A stretch of 64,000 nucleotides of DNA from Aquamicrobium sp. LC103 (GTDB lineage Bacteria; Pseudomonadota; Alphaproteobacteria; Rhizobiales; Rhizobiaceae), in contig NZ_LBCQ02000008.1 in assembly GCF_001014615.2 (NCBI RefSeq), positions 124,001 to 188,000 of the forward strand, in the 5' to 3' direction. Under the pieces are notes generated by a model that saw only the letters and a list, made by a program, of their open reading frames with translations, did not search any database and had not been told where the DNA came from. The position numbers and the translations under genes were made by a program. Of the stretch, positions 55,207 to 63,597 are shown piece after piece (position 1 is the first letter of the stretch; the number at the start of each line of letters is the position of its first letter).

Positions 55207-56180
55207 TCGAGATCGTGCATCCGGGAATTCTGGCCTCGATCCAGGATCTCGGCCGTCCCGGCTATCGCAGGATCGGCGTCGGCTTGTCTGGGGCGATGGA
55301 CGAATTGGCGCTCAAGGTCGCCAACATCATGGTCGGAAACCCGAGCTCGGCTGCGGGTATCGAAACGACGCTCGGAGGTTTCGAGCTGCGTTTCACCCGC
55401 GACACCAGCTTCGCCGTCACCGGTGCGGACGCGGATGTCACGCTGGACGGCGGCGCCATTCCCTGTTGGTGGGCCCAGGACGCCAGGGCGGGCCAGGTGC
55501 TGAAGGCGAGATCGCCGCGGCTCGGCATGCGCACCTATGTCGCCTTTGCCGGTGGCATCGATGTTCCGGAGGTCATGGGTTCCCGCTCGACGGACCTGAA
55601 GGGCGGCTTCGGCGGCTTTGCGGGGCGGGCGCTGGCGGCGGGGGACATGCTCGATCTTCACGAACCCGCGGATGCATCCCGGCTCAAGCGGGGCTTCGGC
55701 CTTTCCGCGCGAAAGGCATCACTGATACCGATCGTCTCGGAAGAGGCGACGGCGGTGCGCATGCTCCCGGCGGCCGAATGGGAAGTCTTCCCGCCGCTTG
55801 CCCGGGAGGAGTTCCTGGACGCGCATTGGAAGGTGCTTCCAGACAGCAATCGCATCGGCTACCGGCTCGACGGAGCAGCCCTCGATACCGGGAATGTCAA
55901 GGAGCTACTTTCGCATGGCATCCTTCCCGGGACGGTGCAGGTTCCGCCTTCCGGCAAGCCCGTGGTGCAGCTCAACGACGCCAATACGTGCGGCGGCTAC
56001 CCCAAGCTGGGCGTCGTCATCGCTGCCGACCTGCGCAAATTTGCCCAGCTCCGGCTCGGCGGGCTGGTGCGTTTCAGCCTCGTGACCGCTGGAGAAGCGG
56101 TGGAGGCGCTGAAGGAGCAGCAGCGCGTTCTGCAGCAGATCGCAACGCAATGCACCCTGGCACGGCGGTTCGTCCAATGA
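55203..56180 (+). CDS. pxpC: PxpC/KipA-family biotin-dependent carboxyltransferase subunit
   Basis: This 325-residue protein is the PxpC (KipA, allophanate hydrolase subunit 2-like) partner. Recognisable are [74 protein letters not shown] and VQLNDANTCGGYPKLGVV. These match the carboxyltransferase-like fold of urea carboxylase. With PxpB it forms the catalytic core that acts on the substrate. It overlaps its neighbours on both sides as ATGA. Confidence 0.92.
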   Translation: MIEIVHPGILASIQDLGRPGYRRIGVGLSGAMDELALKVANIMVGNPSSAAGIETTLGGFELRFTRDTSFAVTGADADVTLDGGAIPCWWAQDARAGQVLKARSPRLGMRTYVAFAGGIDVPEVMGSRSTDLKGGFGGFAGRALAAGDMLDLHEPADASRLKRGFGLSARKASLIPIVSEEATAVRMLPAAEWEVFPPLAREEFLDAHWKVLPDSNRIGYRLDGAALDTGNVKELLSHGILPGTVQVPPSGKPVVQLNDANTCGGYPKLGVVIAADLRKFAQLRLGGLVRFSLVTAGEAVEALKEQQRVLQQIATQCTLARRFVQ

Positions 56181-56626
56181 AGGCCGACAACGAGTGCGGT
56201 ACGAGCCGTCATTCGGTCCCCACGGTTGCCGAGATCGCCGAGGTCGCGGCCTATGCCGCGGAAAGAGGAATCGCCCTTCTGCGCCTTCAGGAAGGTGACG
56301 ATCTCCTCGAATTGTGGTTGGAAACCACGATACCGTCGGACCATGGGACCATACCGGCGCCCAGCCGCAAGGAGATCACGGCGTCCTGCCCCGGCTTCAT
56401 ACGCCTGACACACCCCGACGGGGATGCGGAAATCGGCTCCTTGCCGCGCCGAACCGGTGCGGGAAGCGTCGAAGCCTATCTGGAAAATGGTTTCATCCTG
56501 TTTCCGGTCGTATCGGATTTCGACGGCGAGATGCAGGAGCTTCTGGTTGGCGACGGCGCCGTCGCGGGCTATGGGACGCCCGTCTTCGGCCTCCTTCCGG
56601 AGGCGGCGGGCAAGGAGGAACGGTAA
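56177..56626 (+). CDS. Biotinyl/lipoyl-attachment-like protein lacking the biotin lysine
   Basis: This 149-residue protein aligns with AccB-type carriers at its C-terminus: FPVVSDFDGEMQELLVGDGAVAGYGTPVFGLLP corresponds to the half-domain after the biotinyl lysine. Upstream it reads GSVEAYLENGFILFP where functional carriers have an EAMKM-type hairpin, and no lysine is available there. It therefore looks unable to carry biotin. Residues 1-90 resemble the N-terminal part of an AccB with a Pro/Ser-rich middle. The frame is intact and tightly coupled (ATGA before, TAATG after), so it is probably a functional, non-biotinylated structural or regulatory subunit. Confidence 0.78.
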   Translation: MKADNECGTSRHSVPTVAEIAEVAAYAAERGIALLRLQEGDDLLELWLETTIPSDHGTIPAPSRKEITASCPGFIRLTHPDGDAEIGSLPRRTGAGSVEAYLENGFILFPVVSDFDGEMQELLVGDGAVAGYGTPVFGLLPEAAGKEER

Positions 56627-57381
56627 TGACCACGATCGACCTGAATTCCGATCTCGGCGAAGGCTTCGGACCGTACCGCATCGCCGACGATCGGGCGCTG
56701 CTCGATATGGTTTCCTCCGCCAATATCGCATGCGGTGCCCATGCGGGCGACCCTCTGGTCATGGACGAGACGGTCCGCCTCGCCACGCAGCGCGGGGTCA
56801 TCGTCGGCGCGCATATCGGTTATGCCGATCGGGAGGGTTTCGGGCGCCGCGCGATCAATCTCTCGCTGAAGGAATTGGAACTGCTGACGCTCACTCAGCT
56901 CGGCGCGCTGAGCGCGATCGCGCGCAATGCCGGCGCGAGATTGACGCATGCGAATTTCCACGGAGCCCTCGGCAATCTTTCCTTCGTGGACCGCGATGTC
57001 GCAAGGACCCTCCTGGGCGTCGTGAAGTCCTTCGATCCGGCTCTTAAATTCGTCGGCCTTCCCCACACGGAAGCCGCGAGGGAAGCCGAAGCTCAGGGCA
57101 TCGAGCTCGTACGCTCCTTCCTCGCCGATCGCGCCTACACGCCGGAAGGCATTCTCGTCTCCCGGCAGATTGCGGGGTCCGTGATCAAGGACCTCGCGAT
57201 GGTGCGCCGGCGTGTCATGCGGGTCCTGCAGGAAGGCGTGGTCGAGGCGATCGACGGAACGCTCGTGCCGATGCAGACGGATTCGATCCTGATACACAGC
57301 GACACGAGCGGAGCAGTCGAACTGGCCGGCGCGATCAGGTCGGCGGTGCTGGATTGCGGCTACCGCGTCGCTCCGTTCTGA
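56626..57381 (+). CDS. pxpA: Divergent PxpA/LamB-YcsF-family protein
   Basis: This 251-residue protein belongs to the LamB/YcsF family that includes PxpA, the catalytic 5-oxoprolinase subunit. It keeps DLNSDLGEGFGPY, SSANIACGAHAGDP and FADRAYTPEG-type regions (here FLADRAYTPEGILVSR). It departs from the family at several conserved places: CGFHAGD is CGAHAGD, GAHPxxPD is GAHIGYAD, the KPHGxLYN motif is ANFHGALGN, and HGD is HSD. The start shares a base with the preceding stop codon. The changes suggest another substrate than 5-oxoproline or a changed mechanism. Confidence 0.87.
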   Translation: MTTIDLNSDLGEGFGPYRIADDRALLDMVSSANIACGAHAGDPLVMDETVRLATQRGVIVGAHIGYADREGFGRRAINLSLKELELLTLTQLGALSAIARNAGARLTHANFHGALGNLSFVDRDVARTLLGVVKSFDPALKFVGLPHTEAAREAEAQGIELVRSFLADRAYTPEGILVSRQIAGSVIKDLAMVRRRVMRVLQEGVVEAIDGTLVPMQTDSILIHSDTSGAVELAGAIRSAVLDCGYRVAPF

Positions 57382-57424
57382 TCCGGCGGTCGTTCGTCCG
57401 CGCGGATGCGTCCTTGCATGCCAA

Positions 57425-58720
57425 CTATACGAGGTTGGGCAGGAAGGTGACGATCTCCGGGAAGATGGCCAGAAGGAAGACGAAGAACAGCATGACAAGG
57501 AAGAACGGGATGACGGAGCGCACGATCGTCGCCAGCTTCTCGCCGGTCAGACCCTGAATGACGAAGAGATTCATTCCGACAGGGGGAGTTATCTGCGCCA
57601 TCTCGACCATGACGATGAGGAAGACGCCGAACCAGATCTTGTCGTAGCCGGCATGTAGCACGATCGGGAGAACGATGGGAATCGTCATGACGATCAGCGA
57701 CATGCCTTCAAGGAAGCTGCCGAGCGCGATGTAGATGACGAGAAGCAGGGCGACCAGCGCAAGGGGAGAAAGCTCCAGCGCTTGTATTTGCGCTGATATC
57801 GCCTGCGGCAGGCCGAGATAGCCCATCGCGGTCGACAGAAACGACGCCGCCGCGATGATGAGCCCGAGCATGCTGGCGGTACGGGCCGTTCCGAGGCAGG
57901 CATCCTTCAGCGCCTTCCAGGTCAGGGTGCGCTCGAACGCCATGATCACCATGGTCATCCCGACCGCGACCGCCGCCGCCTCCGACGGGCTCGCGAAGCC
58001 GCCATACATGGAACCGAGCAGCACGGTCATCAGGAGCAGGAAGGGAAGCAGTGCCGGCAGGCCGCGGAAACGTTCCTGCCAGATGCTTCCGCCTCGAGCA
58101 TCTTTCTGGAGCGGCACCGCGGGCACGAAGAACGACCGCACCGCAAGATAGCCCATGAACAAGAGGCACAGAAGCGCGCCGGGGATGATGCCGGCGGCGA
58201 ACAATTTCAGCACGGAGGTCTGGGAAAGAACCCCGTAGATGATCATGATGATGCTTGGCGGGATGAGGAAGCCGAGCGTGCCGGCGCCGGCGAGCGAGCC
58301 CATCACGACCGAGCGGTCGTAGCCGCGTTTTTCCAGTTCGGTGATCGTGATCTTTCCCACGGCGCTCGTGGTGGCCGCCGACGAGCCAGAGATCAGCGCG
58401 AAGAAGGTGCAGCCGAGCACGTTGGTGTGCAGCAGGCCGCCCGGCAGGCGGCGAACCCAGGGCTCGATCGAACTGAACAGGCCATCGACGAACTTCGACC
58501 TGAACAGCAACTCGGCCATCAGGATGAACAGCGGCAACGCAACCAGTTCGGGCGAGTTCAGCCCGTTCCAGACCGTCTGCGCCAGGACCTTCTCGACCGG
58601 CAGGCTTCGGAACAGTGCGAGGCTGCCGATACCCACGCCCATCAGTCCAAGTCCCACCCAGGCGCCGGTGGCAAGCAGAGCGAAAAGAAGCAGTATCGGA
58701 AAGGTGACCGCTAGCGGCAT
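57425..58720 (-). CDS. dctM: TRAP transporter large permease (DctM family)
   Basis: This 431-residue, 12-helix protein is the ion-coupled large subunit of a TRAP importer. Family marks include ALPLFILMAELLFRS, SGSSAATTSAVGKITI, GSLAGAGTLGFLIPPSIIMIIYGVL (read in parts) and a C-terminal TPPVGMNLFVIQGL. It is convergent with pxpA and separated by 43 bases. With DctQ and DctP it takes up an organic acid. Its closeness to the carboxylase cluster suggests the transported compound is that cluster's substrate, but the two are on opposite strands. Confidence 0.93.
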   Translation of the reverse strand: MPLAVTFPILLLFALLATGAWVGLGLMGVGIGSLALFRSLPVEKVLAQTVWNGLNSPELVALPLFILMAELLFRSKFVDGLFSSIEPWVRRLPGGLLHTNVLGCTFFALISGSSAATTSAVGKITITELEKRGYDRSVVMGSLAGAGTLGFLIPPSIIMIIYGVLSQTSVLKLFAAGIIPGALLCLLFMGYLAVRSFFVPAVPLQKDARGGSIWQERFRGLPALLPFLLLMTVLLGSMYGGFASPSEAAAVAVGMTMVIMAFERTLTWKALKDACLGTARTASMLGLIIAAASFLSTAMGYLGLPQAISAQIQALELSPLALVALLLVIYIALGSFLEGMSLIVMTIPIVLPIVLHAGYDKIWFGVFLIVMVEMAQITPPVGMNLFVIQGLTGEKLATIVRSVIPFFLVMLFFVFLLAIFPEIVTFLPNLV

Positions 58721-58736
58721 CGTCGTTATCCTCGTC

Positions 58737-59249
58737 TCATTCCGCCAGGGCGCTGCCGTGCCAGGGCAGTTCCTCCTTCGTGCCGAGCGTGAGATGCACG
58801 AGACGAAGGAAGAGCTGCAACGTCAGCATGACCGCGCCGAACGCGACGAACATCGCGGGATAGAGCAACGGCACGTTGTTGGTCGTTCCGGAGGTGCGGC
58901 CGCTGATCCCGTATCCGTAGGCCAGCATCACCAGGCTGTAGGAAAGGAACGCCGATATGGCGAGCCCGACGAGCGTCGACATGAAACCGAACAAACGCGG
59001 GTTCAATCCCTTCAGGATCGTCACCTGAATGTGGCCGCCCGTTCGCAGCGTGAAGGCCGCTCCCAGGAAAACGGCACCCATATGGAAATACGCCGCATAC
59101 TCCCAGACGAAATGGAGGCTCACCCCCACGGCGTTCCTGAGCACGATCTCGGCGATCTGCATCAACGCGATCGAGAGGATGGCGGCGCCTGAAATATAGG
59201 CCAGAACACGTGAAACCGCGTCGGCCATCCTGTAGATTGACTGCCACAT
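58737..59249 (-). CDS. dctQ: TRAP transporter small permease (DctQ family)
   Basis: The 170-residue protein has four predicted membrane helices and the DctQ pattern, with VLRNAVGVSLHFVWEYAAYFHMGAVFLG (read in parts) in the second span and RTGGHIQVTIL after it. It bridges the large permease and helps position the binding protein. It lies 16 bases before dctM and 52 bases after dctP. The start ATG at 59249 gives MWQSIYRMAD, a normal lead. Confidence 0.92.
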   Translation of the reverse strand: MWQSIYRMADAVSRVLAYISGAAILSIALMQIAEIVLRNAVGVSLHFVWEYAAYFHMGAVFLGAAFTLRTGGHIQVTILKGLNPRLFGFMSTLVGLAISAFLSYSLVMLAYGYGISGRTSGTTNNVPLLYPAMFVAFGAVMLTLQLFLRLVHLTLGTKEELPWHGSALAE

Positions 59250-59271
59250 GGCTGAGCCCTGAAAAGCGAAT

Positions 59272-59291
59272 GGGGGAAAACGGCTTCCCCC
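59272..59291 (-). other. Intercistronic stem-loop between dctP and dctQ
   Basis: On the minus strand GGGGGAA (59291-59285) pairs with TTCCCCC (59278-59272) around a 6-base loop, directly after the dctP stop codon. As with the other binding-protein genes here, it has no following U tract and probably stabilises or limits the transcript. Confidence 0.55.
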
Positions 59292-59301
59292 TTACGCGTG
59301 C

Positions 59302-60285
59302 CTATCGGTTCTGAAACGCCTCGACCACCCCGGCCGCCTTCGGCCCCATGCCCTCGATCGCCTTTTCGCGAAGCGGAGCGGCCTTGTCGCGCAATTCGGC
59401 CCGCAGCTCGTCGCTGAGATCGCCATTCACCAGGCCATGATCGGCAAGTATCTTCATCTGCGCGGCATCGACTTCCTGAGCGGACGTCCAGAACTCGGGC
59501 TCGAGCTTCTTTGCGACGTCGACGATCGCCTGCTGATGCTCGGGCGAGAGTGCATTCCAGGCATCGAGATTGACGCTGGTGATATTGGTGTTCCACGTCT
59601 GCCGGGTCGGATAGCCGTATTTCAGGAATTCCCAGAACGCTCCATCGACGGCCGAGGGTGACGACGTCGCCACGGCCGAGATCGCGCCAGCGGCCAGGGA
59701 AGGAATGACCTCGCCCCAGGGCAATTGCACGGGCGTCATTCCGGCGGCGTCGAATATCTCGGTCGACGATTTGTCGTACGAACGGATCTTGATGCCGGAG
59801 AGGTCGGCAAAGGTCTTTATCTCGACCTTGGTGTAGATTTGCTGCTGCGGCCAGGGAACGGTGAACAGGACCTTCTGGTTGTTCTGTTCGAATATCTCGT
59901 CGAGCAATGGCCGGTAGAATGCCTCGAACTCCTGAAGCTCCTCGAAACTGCCGATCAGGTAGGGCAGGGACTGAAGGCCGAGCAGCGGGTTTTCTCCGAC
60001 CTGCTGGTTGAGCAGCATGTCGCCGATCGGCACGAGGCCGTCGCGGACCGCGGAGAACATTTCCGGCCCTTTGAAGCCGAGCGAGCCGCCGGGGTGCAAG
60101 GTGATGTTGACTTCACCGCCGGTCGCTTCGCGAACGTCCTCCGCGAAACGCTGGGCGTTCTTGACGATGTAATTCTCCGCCGGCCAGGCAAGCGGAAGAT
60201 CCCAATTGGCTTGCGCCATCGCGGGTCCGGCCGATCCGAGAGCCACGAGGAACGCCGCGGCAGGCGCTGAACAACGTACCGTCAT
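59302..60285 (-). CDS. dctP: TRAP transporter substrate-binding protein (DctP family)
   Basis: This 327-residue periplasmic protein has a signal peptide (APAAAFLVALGSAGPAMA) and DctP-family features: WPAENYIVKNAQRFAEDV, GGEVNITLHPGGSLGFKGPEMFSAVRDG (read in parts), the DLSGIKIRSYDKSSTEIF segment with the substrate-binding arginine, and WNALSPEHQQAIVDVAK. It captures the ligand for the DctQM pair, probably a carboxylate bound by that arginine. A perfect 12-bp inverted repeat about 125 bases upstream may be its operator. Confidence 0.93.
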   Translation of the reverse strand: MTVRCSAPAAAFLVALGSAGPAMAQANWDLPLAWPAENYIVKNAQRFAEDVREATGGEVNITLHPGGSLGFKGPEMFSAVRDGLVPIGDMLLNQQVGENPLLGLQSLPYLIGSFEELQEFEAFYRPLLDEIFEQNNQKVLFTVPWPQQQIYTKVEIKTFADLSGIKIRSYDKSSTEIFDAAGMTPVQLPWGEVIPSLAAGAISAVATSSPSAVDGAFWEFLKYGYPTRQTWNTNITSVNLDAWNALSPEHQQAIVDVAKKLEPEFWTSAQEVDAAQMKILADHGLVNGDLSDELRAELRDKAAPLREKAIEGMGPKAAGVVEAFQNR

Positions 60286-60410
60286 CTACATCCCCTTCCA
60301 ATGCGCGGCGAAACCTTCCACGCCGCTGCTTCTTGAACCGCCCAAGCCCCTTGGGCAATCGGGGATACATGAACAAAGTCGGAAGTGTAATAATAGCGAT
60401 ATAATTATAT

Positions 60411-60441
60411 GCATAACCATCGTTTTTTTCGATGGTTATGC
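60411..60441. promoter_or_regulatory. 12-bp inverted repeat with T7 spacer upstream of dctP
   Basis: GCATAACCATCG at 60411-60422 and CGATGGTTATGC at 60430-60441 are perfect inverted copies around seven T. An AT-only palindrome, ATATAATTATAT at 60399-60410, abuts it. The pair lies in the 203-base gap between the end of queF and the dctP start, with no gene in the gap. It is probably an operator for the TRAP genes; a terminator for the que operon is less likely because no U run follows on the minus strand. Confidence 0.6.
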
Positions 60442-60488
60442 GCGAGACTTGTTCCATTTGCACGCGCGGTCGAGGCGATGCTTCGCTC

Positions 60489-60959
60489 CTAGCCGCGGCC
60501 GCGATAGGGCGCCACGCCCTGGTCGGGTATCCAGACCGCCTGCGGCGCGGGACCCGTCTGATAGAAGACGTCTATGGGGATCCCGCCGCGCGGATACCAG
60601 TAACCGCCGATGCGCAGCCATTCCGGTGCGAGCAGATCGACGAGCCGTTTCCCGATCGAGACGGTGCAGTCCTCATGGAAGGCGCCGTGATTGCGGAACG
60701 AGCCGAGATAGAGCTTGAGCGACTTGCTTTCGACCAGCCATTGGCCCGGCACGTAGTCGATTACCAAATGGGCGAAGTCCGGCTGCCCCGTGATCGGACA
60801 AAGAGAAGTGAATTCCGGCGCGGTGAAGCGTACGCAATAGGGAGTTCCCTGCTGCGGATTGGGCACTTTCTCGAGCACGGCCTCTTCGGGGCCTTCCGGC
60901 AAGGCGGTGGCGCCGCCGAGCTGCGTGAGATTGGCGTAGATATCTGTCTTGTCGGTCAT
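60489..60959 (-). CDS. queF: NADPH-dependent preQ0 reductase QueF
   Basis: QueF reduces 7-cyano-7-deazaguanine (preQ0) to 7-aminomethyl-7-deazaguanine (preQ1), the last free-base step before insertion into tRNA. This 156-residue, single-domain (YkvM-type) enzyme has the nucleophilic cysteine in [12 protein letters not shown], the QueF motif [22 protein letters not shown] and the C-terminal [12 protein letters not shown]. The ATG at 60959 is preceded by GGAAGGA. It is the last gene of the que operon, 22 bases after queE. Confidence 0.95.
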   Translation of the reverse strand: MTDKTDIYANLTQLGGATALPEGPEEAVLEKVPNPQQGTPYCVRFTAPEFTSLCPITGQPDFAHLVIDYVPGQWLVESKSLKLYLGSFRNHGAFHEDCTVSIGKRLVDLLAPEWLRIGGYWYPRGGIPIDVFYQTGPAPQAVWIPDQGVAPYRGRG

Positions 60960-60981
60960 ATGCTGTCCTTCCGAACCAGGG

Positions 60982-61722
60982 TCATACGCCCCGTCTGTTC
61001 CCCCAGAGCAGGATGTGAAGCTGCGGCAGAACGCGTGCTTCGAACCACCTGTCGCGTGCCACCCTGTCGACCAGCCAGTGCATTCGCTTCATCACGCCCG
61101 TGATGTCGATCGGGGCGTCTTGCGCGTCCGCCGGCGGCGGAGTGTGGTTGCCGGGCTGGAGGTAGAGCGGGAGCTGCGGGTAGCGCGCGGCCGCCTTTCT
61201 GGCATAGGCATAGTCGGTTTCGTCGAAAACCACGATCTTGAGAGCCGTCTGCGGTCCTTCGCCGGCCGCCCGAAGGCAGTCCTCGAAAGCGTGCCAGTCC
61301 GTATCCATGCCGCTCGAGGGCGGCTTGGGGCTCAGCACCAGCACGTCCAGATCGACGAACCAGTCGCGCGCGACCGACCCTTGCGTCTCCAGCGCAAATC
61401 GGTAGCGCGCTTCATGACCCAATCTTATCAGGTCGCCGAAGGGCTGGATCGCGGGATTGCCGCCCGAAAGCGAGACCATCACCGGCTCGCCGCCTGAAAG
61501 CGCCTTGACCTTTGCCCATACGGCATCCGTGGTCATGGTCGACCAGTCGTTGCGATAGGCTGGGTCGACCGCGTGGAGACTGTCACACCACGCACAACGA
61601 TAGTCGCAGCCGCCGGTCCGGACGAAGACCGTCGGCAGGCCGATGAGGATACCTTCGCCCTGGATCGTCGGCCCGAAAATTTCGGCAACGCGAATTCGGA
61701 CATTCGCCATGTCGGGTGTCAT
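60982..61722 (-). CDS. queE: 7-carboxy-7-deazaguanine synthase QueE
   Basis: QueE is a radical-SAM enzyme that contracts 6-carboxytetrahydropterin to 7-carboxy-7-deazaguanine. The 246-residue protein has [11 protein letters not shown], the cluster motif [10 protein letters not shown] (CxxxCxxC) and [15 protein letters not shown]. The start ATG at 61722 overlaps the queD stop as ATGA; an internal ATG 12 bases downstream is an alternative. The length is slightly above that of short QueE forms and agrees with alphaproteobacterial ones. Confidence 0.94.
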   Translation of the reverse strand: MTPDMANVRIRVAEIFGPTIQGEGILIGLPTVFVRTGGCDYRCAWCDSLHAVDPAYRNDWSTMTTDAVWAKVKALSGGEPVMVSLSGGNPAIQPFGDLIRLGHEARYRFALETQGSVARDWFVDLDVLVLSPKPPSSGMDTDWHAFEDCLRAAGEGPQTALKIVVFDETDYAYARKAAARYPQLPLYLQPGNHTPPPADAQDAPIDITGVMKRMHWLVDRVARDRWFEARVLPQLHILLWGNRRGV

Positions 61723-62075
61723 GGGCGATACTCAGCCCAGGTCTTCGGGGTTTCGCTGACGCGTACGGCCGAGATTTCGGGCAGGCGCATCCGACACCAC
61801 TCGTAGAAATGCCTGGCCAGCCATTCGGCGGTGACGGCGTCGTGGCCGAAGACGTCGTTGAGATGACGATGATCGAACGTGTCGTCGATGTAGCGCTTGA
61901 AGACCGCCAGATCGTGGTAGTCGCGCACGAAGCCGTTCTCGTCCAGCGTTTCGCCCGAAAGCTCGACCTCGACGACATAGTTGTGCCCGTGCAGGCGGGC
62001 GCAGGGATGCTCGGACGGCAGCTTCTTCAACTGATGCGAGGCGGAGAAGTGAAACTCCTTGGTGATGCGAAACAT
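61719..62075 (-). CDS. queD: 6-carboxy-5,6,7,8-tetrahydropterin synthase QueD
   Basis: QueD converts 7,8-dihydroneopterin triphosphate to 6-carboxytetrahydropterin. The 118-residue protein has the zinc ligands in FHFSASHQL and LHGHNY, the catalytic cysteine in [10 protein letters not shown], and DHRHLND and ETPK segments. The ATG at 62075 overlaps the queC stop as ATGA. Length and motifs are those of a bacterial QueD. Confidence 0.95.
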   Translation of the reverse strand: MFRITKEFHFSASHQLKKLPSEHPCARLHGHNYVVEVELSGETLDENGFVRDYHDLAVFKRYIDDTFDHRHLNDVFGHDAVTAEWLARHFYEWCRMRLPEISAVRVSETPKTWAEYRP

Positions 62076-62773
62076 CAGCCGGCCCCTTTGGCGACCGCAT
62101 CGCGCCAGTAGTCGGGGTCCTGATATTCCGTCGGGTCGTCGTGGCCGGCCAGATGGAATGCCTCGCGCCGTTCCACACAGGTTCCGCAGCGGCCGCAATG
62201 AAGCTCCCCGCCCTTGTAGCAGGACCAGGTGAGGGCGAAGGGCGTGCCGTGGCGCGCACCGTCCCTCACGATCTCCGCCTTCGAAACGCGCACGTAGGGA
62301 GCGTAAAGACGGATATCCGCATAGCCATCCAATGCGTGGTTCTGCATGGTCTGGAACGCGTCGATGAACCCGGGCCGGCAGTCGGGATAGATGAAATGAT
62401 CGCCGCCATGGACTGCCGTCGCCACTGCATCGGCCTTTTGCGCCGCGGCGATCCCGAAGGCGATGGCCAGCATGATGGCGTTGCGATTCGGAACCACGGT
62501 GATCTTCATCGAGGCTTCGGCATAGTGGCCGTCCGGCACGTCGACGTCGTCCGTCAGGGCCGAGCCTGAGAGGCTGCGACCGACATTGCGGATATCGACG
62601 GTCTCATGGGGGACGTTCAGGCGTTCCGCGCAGGCGGCGGCGAACTGGAGTTCCTTGCCGTGACGTTGGCCGTAGTCGAACGAGACGAGGCCGGCCAGTT
62701 CATGCTCGGCCGCCACCTTGTAGGCGAGCGACACCGAATCCAATCCGCCGGAGCAGATGACGAGGCATTTCAT
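62075..62773 (-). CDS. queC: 7-cyano-7-deazaguanine synthase QueC
   Basis: QueC uses ATP and ammonia to turn 7-carboxy-7-deazaguanine into preQ0. The 232-residue enzyme has the PP-loop SGGLDSVSLAYK at residues 9-20 and a C-terminal zinc site with four cysteines (CYKGGELHCGRCGTC). It is the first gene of the operon queC-queD-queE-queF, whose first three genes overlap by four bases each. AAGGA lies seven bases before the ATG and is the 3' end of a candidate preQ1-I riboswitch, which suggests translational feedback. Confidence 0.95.
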   Translation of the reverse strand: MKCLVICSGGLDSVSLAYKVAAEHELAGLVSFDYGQRHGKELQFAAACAERLNVPHETVDIRNVGRSLSGSALTDDVDVPDGHYAEASMKITVVPNRNAIMLAIAFGIAAAQKADAVATAVHGGDHFIYPDCRPGFIDAFQTMQNHALDGYADIRLYAPYVRVSKAEIVRDGARHGTPFALTWSCYKGGELHCGRCGTCVERREAFHLAGHDDPTEYQDPDYWRDAVAKGAG

Positions 62774-62779
62774 GATTGG

Positions 62780-62810
62780 TCCTTGTTTTTACCGGGTAGG
62801 CTGCGACCGG
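62780..62810 (-). promoter_or_regulatory. Candidate preQ1-I riboswitch upstream of queC
   Basis: Read on the minus strand from 62810, the segment runs CCGG (P1), UCGCAG (loop 1), CCUAC, CCGG (P1 partner), then U, an A-rich loop and ACAAGGA. The loop UCGCAG, the CxACCC stretch, the A-rich tail and the 3' ACAAGG match the minimal preQ1 class I aptamer, as in the well-known Thermoanaerobacter example. The pseudoknot would sequester the AAGGA ribosome-binding site of queC. Size (31 bases), position and gene context all agree. I know of preQ1-I mainly from Firmicutes, so an alphaproteobacterial case deserves checking. Confidence 0.75.
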
Positions 62811-62918
62811 AGATTTCTCTGCGCCCCGACTACCCCAAGGAACCGGATTTGTGAATAGGTTAATTCGGACGGAACGGGCCACGGAAGATCGCGACCCGAA
62901 ATCCCGGCAACCGGCCAG

Positions 62919-63509
62919 TCAAGCGGCGCTGGCTGCGCGAAGCTGCTCCTTGCGTTCCGGGAGCAGGTAGGACCGCCTCGAAAGAAGCAGCGAGGCGAGT
63001 TGCGCGCCGGCGAGGTCGATGCGCGCGAGCACCGTCGGGTCGACCGGCTTGCCCTCGGCGAACTCGTGGTCGCTCGCGTAGATGGAAGAAGGCACCGTCA
63101 GCGCCGAGAAGAAGCCGAACAGGGGACGAAGCTGGTGCTCGACCACCAGGCCGTGCCGGTGTCCGCCGCCGGTTGCGCCGACGACGACGGGCTTGTTGAG
63201 GAGCGAGGCGGGGTCCACGAGATCGAACAGGTGCTTGAAAAGGCCGGTATAGGATCCCTTGTAGACCGGCGAGATGGCGATCAGCGCGTCGGCGCTTTCG
63301 ATCGCATCCACGACGGCGCTTGCGTCCGGCGACAGCGCGTCGCGGCCGAACGCTGCCCCAAGGCCGGGCCCGGCATCGATGAGGTCGAACACCGACAACC
63401 GCATATCGATGCGATCCAGCGCGGCCGAAGCCACCGCCTCCGCAAGTGCGCGCGATTTCGACGGCCGGTTCACGCTTCCGGAAATTGCGACGACGTGTGG
63501 CGAGGTCAT
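62919..63509 (-). CDS. NADPH-dependent FMN reductase (MsuE/SsuE-like)
   Basis: This 196-residue flavodoxin-fold protein has the FMN motif AISGSVNRPSKSRALAEAV at its N-terminus, SPVYKGSYTGLFKHLFDLVDP in the middle and GATGGGHRHGLVVEHQLRPLF. It matches MsuE/SsuE-type reductases that give FMNH2 to alkanesulfonate monooxygenases. The ATG at 63509 follows CAGGAG. The gene downstream of a sulfonate-type permease fits a sulphur-scavenging locus that continues beyond the window. Confidence 0.9.
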   Translation of the reverse strand: MTSPHVVAISGSVNRPSKSRALAEAVASAALDRIDMRLSVFDLIDAGPGLGAAFGRDALSPDASAVVDAIESADALIAISPVYKGSYTGLFKHLFDLVDPASLLNKPVVVGATGGGHRHGLVVEHQLRPLFGFFSALTVPSSIYASDHEFAEGKPVDPTVLARIDLAGAQLASLLLSRRSYLLPERKEQLRAASAA

Positions 63510-63597
63510 TATTGTTCTCCTGCGGAAAAATGGACGCGGACACCACGCCGCGGATGCGATGCTGGCCGATGACTATCCTTAGCCAGCCGAACGGCAG

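Noticed and set aside
56177-56626. Second carrier protein considered as a decayed pseudogene
   Set aside because: The frame is intact, with tight stop-start overlaps at both ends; only the biotin site is absent, so a functional non-biotinylated protein is likelier.
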